Below the pieces are notes generated by a model. It was not told where the DNA came from. It ran no database searches and saw only the letters and a program-made list of their open reading frames with translations. DNA of 50,754 nt from Pseudomonadota bacterium (GTDB taxonomy: Bacteria; Pseudomonadota; Gammaproteobacteria; Steroidobacterales; Woeseiaceae), in assembly GCA_022574185.1 (NCBI GenBank), contig JACZSM010000015.1, positions 1-50,754 on the forward strand. The letters are read 5' to 3'. The translations under genes and the position numbers were made by a program. Position 1 is the stretch's first letter, and each line of letters begins with the position of its first letter. Positions 44,742-50,754 of this stretch are shown piece by piece.

Positions 44742-45356
44742 TTGACCCTGCATCAATCAGGCATTGCTGCCGTCATCGTCGCATGCTCTGCATTGCTGCC
44801 GCTTGAGGTAAGCGCCGAGCCGCCAGACCTGGTCGTCCATGAAGCGGCCGAATTGCTATCCGAGGGACTCAATGGTCGGGAGGAGGAACTGGCCCTCGAC
44901 AAAGACGCGTTGTACGCTCTCATTAACGGCATTCTGCTACCGCGGTTCGATCGCCGCTTCTCTGCTTCTCAGGTGCTCGGCAAACACTGGCGCACGGCAA
45001 GCGACGAGCAGCGAATCCGCTTTGTCGAAGTGTTCTATACGATCCTGCTACGGCGATATGCCGATATTCTGCTTGAGTTCGATCTTGGCAGCGTGCAGGT
45101 ATTGCCATTTCGCGGCGACGCGACCAAGAAACTCGCGCGGGTCAGGACGAATGTACGTCTGCATGACGGCAAAAAAGTCCCGGTCAATTACATGATGGTA
45201 AGCCGGGATGATGGGTGGCTGATGTTCGACGTGTCCGTTGAAGGGATTTCCTACGTGCGTAATTTTCGCGTTGAACTTAACTCCGAGATTCGCGCGACGA
45301 GTCTGGAACAGGTCATAGTACGACTCGAAGCCGAGACAGGAGGGGCCGATGAGTGA
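44742..45356 (+). CDS. mlaC: Periplasmic phospholipid-binding protein MlaC
   Basis: MlaC shuttles phospholipid between the MlaA-porin complex and MlaD. The 204-aa protein has a Sec signal peptide with cleavage after EVSA (about residue 23). The mature domain carries the MlaC pattern (LLPRFDRRFSASQVLGKHWRTAS, FVEVFYTILLRRYADILLEF). The TTG at 44742 follows GGGAG and begins a normal signal peptide. The open frame extends upstream to 44685, but that part overlaps mlaD and is not signal-like. It overlaps mlaB by eight bases. Confidence 0.94.
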   Translation: MTLHQSGIAAVIVACSALLPLEVSAEPPDLVVHEAAELLSEGLNGREEELALDKDALYALINGILLPRFDRRFSASQVLGKHWRTASDEQRIRFVEVFYTILLRRYADILLEFDLGSVQVLPFRGDATKKLARVRTNVRLHDGKKVPVNYMMVSRDDGWLMFDVSVEGISYVRNFRVELNSEIRATSLEQVIVRLEAETGGADE

Positions 45357-45690
45357 CTTCGGTCTCACGGACCTCGGCAACGGTCGATTTGCTTTGAGCG
45401 GCGACATGTCCTTTGACACGGCCGAACGCATCCTGCAAACAAGTGAGGAAATGTTTAGCCAATATACGCAGATTGAAGTGGATCTTTCAGCGGTGGAACA
45501 TTCTGATTCGGCAGGCCTGGCGCTGCTGCTGGAGTGGATCACCTGGGCAAATCATACAGTGCGTGAAATACGTTTCCTGGGTATGCCCGAGCGAGTACTC
45601 GCAATTGCGCAGACCACAGAAGTGGATCACCTGTTGAAACGCGGTGAACGCTGGGCCGGTTTCATCGAAGCGCCCGATAATTCGAAATAG
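45349..45690 (+). CDS. mlaB: STAS-domain protein MlaB
   Basis: MlaB is the cytoplasmic STAS subunit that binds MlaF and stabilises the transporter. The 113-aa protein has the STAS core DLSAVEHSDSAGLALLLEW, with conserved serine in the DSAG loop. It ends a few bases before the convergent mlaA gene, completing mlaFEDCB. Confidence 0.92.
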   Translation: MSDFGLTDLGNGRFALSGDMSFDTAERILQTSEEMFSQYTQIEVDLSAVEHSDSAGLALLLEWITWANHTVREIRFLGMPERVLAIAQTTEVDHLLKRGERWAGFIEAPDNSK

Positions 45691-45698
45691 GCATCCGC

Positions 45699-46466
45699 TT
45701 ACTCGTCGTCAAAAAACTCGTAGAAGTCCTCGTCGAGCGGGGGTTCGCCATCGTAAATCTTGTATTCGCGGTTCTGCAGGTAGGACTCGCGCAATGTGAT
45801 GTACGGATCTTGTGAATCGTCAAGTAATTTGCCGGCCGCTAACAAGCGCTGCCGGGCGTCGACCAGGCGCAGACCATACAGTTTGTCACGGAGAGACGTA
45901 TCATCGATGTGAACCAGTAAGTTTGAGTAAATATTTAACGGCAGGAACACTGCATCGAGCAAGGAATGCGGACCGAAAATGGGCAGCATGATGTAGGGGC
46001 CCTCCGGGAGTCGCCACACTGCGAATGTCTGTGAAAAATCCTCGTCATAGCGTTCCATGCCGCCGAGTGTGGCAATGTCGATGAGCCCGCCGATACCGAT
46101 CGTGCTATTGAACAGGAAGCGACCGATCTCATTGAACCCTCGGGCAGGCTTGCCCTGCAGGAAGTTGTTAAGTGCCGAACGTGGTGTCGTGAGGTTATCG
46201 AATACATTCGAGACACTGCGACGCGCGAAAGGCGGCATGACCTTTTTATAAGCTTTAGCGATAGGCCTGGTAGAGATCGTGTCTATTGCGACGTTCAGGC
46301 CGTACGCTTTTCTGTTCATCGGCTCCCAGGGATCGTATTCAGCCGATGGCGATTCGCCATCGTTTTGAGGATTTGGTGCACAGGCTGCGAGTTGGCCAAC
46401 GGCCAGTAGCAACGCCAGCAGCCATCGCGTCTTGCACACAGACGATTTCGGCGGGAGGTGAGCCAC
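45699..46466 (-). CDS. mlaA: Outer-membrane lipoprotein MlaA (VacJ)
   Basis: MlaA sits in the outer membrane with a porin and extracts mislocalised phospholipids for MlaC. The 255-aa protein has a lipoprotein signal ending LAAC (about residue 29). The VacJ core is clear: YDPWEPMNRKAYGLN, NVFDNLTTPRSALNNFLQGKP, FLFNSTIGIGGLIDIATLGGM and GPYIMLPIFGPHSLLDA. The start is GTG, six bases after the bepA stop. A separate mlaA is normal; having it face mlaFEDCB puts the whole pathway in one locus. Confidence 0.96.
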   Translation of the reverse strand: MAHLPPKSSVCKTRWLLALLLAVGQLAACAPNPQNDGESPSAEYDPWEPMNRKAYGLNVAIDTISTRPIAKAYKKVMPPFARRSVSNVFDNLTTPRSALNNFLQGKPARGFNEIGRFLFNSTIGIGGLIDIATLGGMERYDEDFSQTFAVWRLPEGPYIMLPIFGPHSLLDAVFLPLNIYSNLLVHIDDTSLRDKLYGLRLVDARQRLLAAGKLLDDSQDPYITLRESYLQNREYKIYDGEPPLDEDFYEFFDDE

Positions 46467-46471
46467 GGAAA

Positions 46472-47974
46472 TCAGTAGCCGTTGAGGGCTGAGGACTTGA
46501 CCGATCGACTTCTTTGTAATTGTCTGAGTTGATCTTCGGTCATGAACTCACGGATAAAATCGATACGCGCTTCAAAGCGAATGCGCTGAATCTCCTGAAG
46601 TTTGGGCAGTGCGAGAGCCTGCCGCAGAAGTCCAATACCACCAATGAGATCGCCGGTCATTAAGCGATATTCCGACATGTAGTAATACGACTCGGCCACG
46701 TCGCCCGCTTCGTTGGCAGCGCGGGCTATCAAACGGACTTGCTCAGGCGTGGGTGGCACATTGTTCATCAGGTCGAGAAGCATTGTATGTGCCTGATCGG
46801 CCTTGCCGAGTTGCATAAGCGCTTCGCCATAGTGAATCACAAGCGGCACGTTGCGCGGAAATAGCTCCACTGCTCGATCGAACGTCTGCTGCCCTCTATG
46901 GTATTGCTCCAAAGCCAGTTCGGTTTGTGCGAGGCCAATATGATACGCGATGATTTTCTGGTCCTTGGTCGCCAGTTCCTCGAAAATATTATTGGCTTCA
47001 CGATCGCGGCCCGCACGTTGGTAGGCGACTGCTCGTCCGTAGCGTTCGACATCTGTCTGGTTCTCGTATGGGCGTCTTTCTACGTAGGCAAGCGCCTGCT
47101 CGGGTGTATCGTAGCTGGCAACGAGCAAGCGGGCGCGGGCGATGCCGTAATTCACGGAGTCGTGGCTCTGTATTCGCGTGTAGCTGCGGGCACGATTGCG
47201 TGCTTCGGCGATGCGCGCCGTCGTGACCGGGTGACTGCGCAGAAATTCCGGAATTCGCATGTCGGGAGCCGAGGTATCCTGACGTGACATCACCTCGAAG
47301 AACGACGCCATGCCGTAAGGATCGAATTCGGCATCAGCCAGCGCGCCGATACCGATCCGGTCCGCCTCATACTCGTTGCTGCGTGTAAAGTTAATCTGCT
47401 GTTGGGCCGCGGTGCCTTGCGCCACAGCCATGGCTCCTTGCACGGCATCGCCGCTGCCACCGGCCGCGCCAAGTATCATTGCACCGAGCATCAAAGCGGT
47501 CGTCAAAATACTTTGGCGCGAATTGGCGTGAATAGCACGAGCAATATGCCGTTGCGTGACGTGGGCGATTTCATGCGCGAGCACTCCGGCCAATTCATCC
47601 TCATTTCGGGTTGCTTCAATAAGGCCCGTGTGGACGCCGATGTAGCCACCGGGGAGCGCAAACGCATTGATGCGCCCGTCATCAATGACGAAAAACGTAA
47701 ATTCATGATCGCCATCATTGGTCTGCGCCGCGATTCGATGCCCGATCTCGTTGATGTACTCGGTAATTTGCGGATCTTCGACGACCTGGCCGCTGCGTCG
47801 AATTTCACGCATGATTGCCCGGCCGATCTGAGACTCGGCAGACTTCGACAGGATCGCATCAGCCGGACTACCCATCTCGGGTAACTGCACGTCATCTGCA
47901 CCCGCACCACTGATGAATACGACGGCGATCATCGTTGCGCAGAGCAGGGCACGTTTCAGAAAAGCATGGATCAC
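46472..47974 (-). CDS. bepA: BepA-like M48 metalloprotease with TPR repeats
   Basis: BepA is a periplasmic protease-chaperone that acts on LptD and the BAM complex. The 500-aa form starting at GTG 47974 has a signal peptide (FISGAGA, near residue 25). The M48 domain carries the zinc motif HEIAH in LAGVLAHEIAHVTQRH, and the third ligand lies in NEYEADRIG. At least four TPR-like helical pairs occupy the C-terminal half. The frame is open upstream to 48079, but that segment is not signal-like. It forms an operon with mlaA. Confidence 0.93.
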   Translation of the reverse strand: MIHAFLKRALLCATMIAVVFISGAGADDVQLPEMGSPADAILSKSAESQIGRAIMREIRRSGQVVEDPQITEYINEIGHRIAAQTNDGDHEFTFFVIDDGRINAFALPGGYIGVHTGLIEATRNEDELAGVLAHEIAHVTQRHIARAIHANSRQSILTTALMLGAMILGAAGGSGDAVQGAMAVAQGTAAQQQINFTRSNEYEADRIGIGALADAEFDPYGMASFFEVMSRQDTSAPDMRIPEFLRSHPVTTARIAEARNRARSYTRIQSHDSVNYGIARARLLVASYDTPEQALAYVERRPYENQTDVERYGRAVAYQRAGRDREANNIFEELATKDQKIIAYHIGLAQTELALEQYHRGQQTFDRAVELFPRNVPLVIHYGEALMQLGKADQAHTMLLDLMNNVPPTPEQVRLIARAANEAGDVAESYYYMSEYRLMTGDLIGGIGLLRQALALPKLQEIQRIRFEARIDFIREFMTEDQLRQLQRSRSVKSSALNGY

Positions 47975-48187
47975 GAGGCTGTTCTCAAAAAGGGGCTTAC
48001 CTTGGTCTAGGACAGGGCCGGTCCGTTGCTGTTCCACATCATAACGGCTCCGGGCATGCAACGGATGACAATGGCACAAGACATTGCGGGTGTTGTTACA
48101 TAAGTACTTGAAAAAAAAGAATTATCGACCGAGATCGTTCACGCCGGCCAGGACCTCGTCTGCATGGCCTTTAAGCTTGAACCTCTA

Positions 48188-48718
48188 TCAGGCCTTAACG
48201 GGTTCGAGGATACCATCGAGGTTCAATCGGTCGCAGAGCTCGAGAAACTCGTCGCGAAGCTGAGCTATATGCACGGATGCGGGAACATTGACGGCCATTT
48301 GCACCGAAAACATCGGCGCACCCGTGTGTGCGGCGGCGTATCGTCGGGTTGCGACATCAGCAATTTCAATATCCCGGGATGCGAAGAAATTGGCAAGATT
48401 AAAGACAATGCCCTGTTGATCCAGGCTAAAGACATCCACCGCGTAGGGTATTCGATCTTGTTTCAGCCCCTGTGCTTCGGTCTTGCGGATTGCGATCGTG
48501 AGGTTGTCGTGATCGCTGAGCTTTTCAAGTTCTTTCTCGAGTCGCGTCAGGGTGTGCCAATTGCCCGAGACCAGCATGAGCATCGCGAACTCCGTGCCAA
48601 GTGTCGCCATGCGGCTTTCTTCGATATTTCCACCGCAGGCTAAGATGACTTTGGTGATATCCTGAACAACACCGGTTCTATCCGTTCCAACCGCTGATAA
48701 AACAATAAGTTGTGACAT
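48188..48718 (-). CDS. gcvR: GcvR-like double ACT-domain protein
   Basis: The 176-aa protein has two ACT domains: the first (about 4-75) begins LIVLSAVGTDRTGVVQDITKVI and the second (about 90-170) includes FSLDQQGIVFNLANFFASR. GcvR in E. coli binds GcvA and represses the glycine cleavage operon when glycine is low. The position next to dapA is the usual one for gcvR. No gcv genes are in the window, so the regulatory target is inferred; the window does encode glycine production by Kbl. Confidence 0.88.
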   Translation of the reverse strand: MSQLIVLSAVGTDRTGVVQDITKVILACGGNIEESRMATLGTEFAMLMLVSGNWHTLTRLEKELEKLSDHDNLTIAIRKTEAQGLKQDRIPYAVDVFSLDQQGIVFNLANFFASRDIEIADVATRRYAAAHTGAPMFSVQMAVNVPASVHIAQLRDEFLELCDRLNLDGILEPVKA

Positions 48719-48866
48719 ATAACTAGAAATATCCTAGGTCAAATAAGGTGCGTGCTGGCCACGATTTTTCGTTCGATCCAGAGAATCGCAGCGACTCGCT
48801 GTTGTTTCTTGCCAGCACTGGACATCAACAGTAACATCGCCGCCTTATTTGTGGCGAGGACAACCG

Positions 48867-49757
48867 GTGTTTAAAGGCTCTCTGGTCGCATTAGTGACGC
48901 CCTTCGATGAGCAAAATCGGGTGGATTATGCGGCTCTCAAGCGTCTTATTGAATTTCACATCAGTGAAGGCAGCAATGGACTCGTGATCGCCGGCACGAC
49001 CGGAGAAGCAGCGACCCTCGTTAGATCGGAGCATGTGGACTTGATTTCGCGAGCCGTGGAATTCGTCGACGGTCGCGTGCCGGTTATTGCTGGCACGGGT
49101 TCGAATGCAACGGCGCAGACGATTGATTTATCGCTTGCGGTCGCGGATTCCGGAATCGATGCTTATCTGATTGTTGTGCCGTATTACAACAAACCGGTAC
49201 AGGAAGGTATGTATCGGCATTTCTCGGCCGTCGCGGACGCGGTATCGAAGCCCGTGGTGGTCTACAACGTACCAGGGCGGACGAGTTCGGATCTGTTGCC
49301 CGAGACAGTGGCGCGATTGGCGTTGCATGACAACATTCTGGGCATCAAGGAAGCGACCGGAGACTTGGAGCGCCTGAAGCAGATCCAAGCTGTGGTCGAC
49401 GAGGATTTCATGCTTTACAGCGGCGATGATTTTACGGTATTGCCATTTATCGAGCAGGGCGGTCATGGGGTTGTGACGGTGAGCGGTAACGTCGTGCCAG
49501 CCGCGATGGCCAGGCTGTGTTCGCTGGCCGCCAGCGGTGATCATGCGCAGGCGCAGGCGCTGGACGATTCGTTGCAAGCGCTGAACAAGTCGCTGTTCGT
49601 TGAGTCGAACCCAATCCCGGTAAAATGGGCACTCAGTCAGATGGGACTCATGTCGCCAGATCTACGATTACCATTAACGACGTTCAATGAGCGGTACCAC
49701 AATGAGATGCGAGCAGCGCTGGCGACGGCAGGTGTGCAATTGGAGAATGAGCAATGA
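48867..49757 (+). CDS. dapA: 4-hydroxy-tetrahydrodipicolinate synthase
   Basis: DapA condenses pyruvate with aspartate semialdehyde, the first committed step to diaminopimelate and lysine. The 296-aa TIM barrel begins MFKGSLVALVTPF. From the GTG at 48867 the catalytic residues fall at Y133 (VYNVPGRTS) and Schiff-base K161 (GIKEATG), the same numbers as in E. coli. GAGG precedes that start, so I prefer it to the upstream TTG at 48849. It is divergent from gcvR and overlaps the next small lipoprotein gene by four bases. Confidence 0.97.
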   Translation: MFKGSLVALVTPFDEQNRVDYAALKRLIEFHISEGSNGLVIAGTTGEAATLVRSEHVDLISRAVEFVDGRVPVIAGTGSNATAQTIDLSLAVADSGIDAYLIVVPYYNKPVQEGMYRHFSAVADAVSKPVVVYNVPGRTSSDLLPETVARLALHDNILGIKEATGDLERLKQIQAVVDEDFMLYSGDDFTVLPFIEQGGHGVVTVSGNVVPAAMARLCSLAASGDHAQAQALDDSLQALNKSLFVESNPIPVKWALSQMGLMSPDLRLPLTTFNERYHNEMRAALATAGVQLENEQ

Positions 49758-50011
49758 TATGGATGCGGCTGATAATTCTGGCAGGATTGTTGCTGGGTTT
49801 GTCTGCGTGTGGCGGGCCGATCGAGCTAGCCTGCGATGACGTTAGGGCTTATCAATTGGCGGCAGAGGGCAAACGGGTTGAAGCACCGGATGGCCTGAAC
49901 GATCTTGAGCCACTAAAGGAAATGCCATTGCCGGAGGCATCGCCGCAGCCGCAACGGCCGGCTGGTTCTCCGTGCCTCGATTTGCCGCCGAATATTGTCA
50001 TTAGCGAGTGA
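49754..50011 (+). CDS. Small lipoprotein in the bamC position (BamC N-terminal-like)
   Basis: The 85-aa lipoprotein has signal and lipobox LSAC (cysteine about residue 19). The rest is a short, Pro-rich, probably unstructured chain: YQLAAEGKRVEAPDGLNDLEPL, then MPLPEASPQPQ, and a closing CLDLPPNI with a second cysteine. It sits where bamC (nlpB) follows dapA. The segment 'KRVEAPDGLNDLEPL...PLP' recalls the extended N-terminus of BamC that binds BamD, but both helix-grip domains are missing. I recall similar short lipoproteins in Xanthomonadales-like genomes; homology to BamC is inferred. It overlaps dapA (ATGA). Confidence 0.75.
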   Translation: MIWMRLIILAGLLLGLSACGGPIELACDDVRAYQLAAEGKRVEAPDGLNDLEPLKEMPLPEASPQPQRPAGSPCLDLPPNIVISE

Positions 50012-50046
50012 CAGGTTATAGGGCTCGCTACAATCTGAATATAGTG

Positions 50047-50137
<91 letters not shown>

Positions 50138-50190
50138 TTATAATTATTTAACTAACTGATAAATATAGTAAGTTAACGTTTATATATACT

Positions 50191-50213
50191 ATTACCCCAC
50201 AAATTACCCCACA
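50191..50213. repeat. Direct repeat ATTACCCCACA x2 near tRNA-Ser
   Basis: ATTACCCCACA occurs at 50191-50201 and 50203-50213, separated by one base, 54 bases after the tRNA-Ser end. Repeats of the form TGTGGGGTAAT are common beside tyrosine integrase genes of tRNA-targeting islands and may be arm-type binding sites. No integrase gene is visible in the window, so the role is inferred. Confidence 0.5.
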
Positions 50214-50635
50214 TTACTTCTTGCCTTCTTTAGCTAATGACGAAGCGGAAGGCCGGCAGACATGCGACCCGCCGACTCCTAATGTCATTGGTCAATGAAT
50301 GCCTGGTTGGGCCGACGGCGCTTACTGGATCGGCCTATAGGGCGGGGAGCTGATAAGGCAAGCTCGGCCACCAGGGTCGGCCGTTGCAGCTGTCAGATAG
50401 CGTGTTTCGAGATCCTGGCACGAGATGTGCTCTCTTGCCTGAATATGGTGTCGCGTTCCGTACCCGCTGGGGACGAATGTGTCCAGTTTGCAAGAAGATC
50501 CAAGATTCGCATTTCAAAAGAGTCTCATCCCTTTCTGAGAGCGGAAACCGCATATCAGGGGGTTAGAGCGATCTGGCGTCCAGTACCTACCCCTTGATCT
50601 GGACTTGCCATATTTCTGTTTAGTAAATAGTCGGC

Positions 50636-50657
50636 CCTGAAAAAGCCGGTTTTCAGG
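50636..50657. repeat. Inverted repeat CCTGAAAA-AGCCGG-TTTTCAGG
   Basis: Eight-base perfect arms (50636-50643 and 50650-50657) flank a six-base loop. AAAGCCGGTT recurs nearby at about 50693-50702 on the same strand. There is no T-run, so it is unlikely to be a standard terminator. It could be a protein-binding site. Confidence 0.55.
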
Positions 50658-50713
50658 CTGTGCATGGTGAAGATAGTAATGGTTTACGCTTGAAAGCCGG
50701 TTGTATTTTGAGC

Positions 50714-50739
50714 CAAAAAATCCTCAGGTACCTGAGGAT
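50714..50739 (-). terminator. Rho-independent terminator for leftward transcription
   Basis: ATCCTCAGGTACCTGAGGAT (50720-50739) is a perfect 20-base palindrome. On the minus strand it is followed directly by TTTTTT. This is the layout of an intrinsic terminator for a minus-strand gene that lies beyond the right edge of the window. Confidence 0.7.
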
Positions 50740-50754
50740 CAGTCGCAGGTTCTG

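Larger units (their letters stand above)
50138..50754. other. Gene-free stretch after tRNA-Ser, possible edge of an integrated element
   Basis: These 617 bases hold no protein I can recognise. The first ~80 bases are AT-rich and carry a direct repeat of ATTACCCCACA. The rest contains an inverted repeat at 50636-50657 and a leftward terminator at 50714-50739. Open frames here (such as 50295-50597) have no family resemblance or convincing ribosome-binding site. The terminator implies a gene on the minus strand beyond the window. Whether the stretch is decayed element DNA or ordinary spacer is undecided. Confidence 0.5.

Noticed and set aside
48752..48818. Inverted repeat GTGCTGGC...GCCAGCAC in the gcvR-dapA gap, considered as a dapA riboswitch or attenuator
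   Set aside because: The arms are only eight bases with a 51-base loop, and I see no lysine riboswitch features. It may be chance.
50295..50597. 100-aa plus-strand frame after tRNA-Ser
   Set aside because: There is no ribosome-binding site, no recognisable motif and odd composition, and overlapping frames on both strands are equally long. I treat the region as gene-free.

Overview
The window looks like chromosomal core DNA of a free-living, probably marine, gammaproteobacterium related to the Chromatiales/Xanthomonadales side of the class. This is judged from gene order and protein flavour, not from a database search. Supporting signs are the order rnr-rlmB-rpsF-rpsR-DUF2232-rplI-dnaB-alr, the S16 operon rpsP-rimM-trmD-rplS beside ffh, gcvR/dapA with a small lipoprotein in the bamC position, a SufR-B-C-D-S-U-T operon, a tripartite TRAP transporter with a TatT lipoprotein, and the complete Mla phospholipid transport pathway. 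I see no rRNA and no CRISPR array.

Layout. Positions 1-1092 are a mobile-element edge: the 3' part of an IS3-family element, a C-terminal remnant of a large serine recombinase, and an intact tRNA-Leu(CAG) on the minus strand. Positions 1207-9347 hold RNA decay, rRNA modification, ribosomal protein, replication and cell-wall genes (rnr, rlmB, rpsF, rpsR, DUF2232, rplI, dnaB, alr). The S6 gene carries a long acidic tail encoded by a 54-bp tandem repeat. Positions 9352-13302 (minus strand) form a Ser/Thr signalling cassette: CHASE2 receptor kinase, PP2C phosphatase and double-FHA protein. Positions 13509-21388 hold radA, a CNNM/CorC-type transporter, a CcsA-like membrane protein, a class-II cyclic nucleotide phosphodiesterase, ffh and the S16 operon.

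Positions 21509-28273 hold a TatT-DctPQM uptake system, a secreted sorbosone/glucose dehydrogenase-like beta-propeller and SppA. A REP-like inverted pair separates these from an amino-acid catabolic block: tdh and kbl (threonine), putA (proline), and an internally deleted L-serine dehydratase. Positions 34715-41493 (minus strand) hold sixA and the SUF iron-sulfur operon, headed by an Rrf2 regulator with an IscR-type-1-like operator upstream. Positions 41658-47974 hold class I aldolase, mlaFEDCB, and facing them bepA-mlaA. Together these last genes form an outer-membrane lipid asymmetry and quality-control locus. gcvR, dapA, a small BamC-like lipoprotein and tRNA-Ser(GGA) follow. The final ~600 bp after tRNA-Ser have no recognisable gene, start AT-rich with att/arm-like repeats, and look like the start of another integrated element.

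Most of the window is well-conserved housekeeping. The best candidates for something unusual are the S6 repeat tail (4794-5036), the serine dehydratase with two in-frame internal deletions (33848-34684), the kinase/phosphatase/FHA cassette, and the two tRNA-anchored mobile borders at the window edges. I did not find a convincing entirely new multi-gene system.
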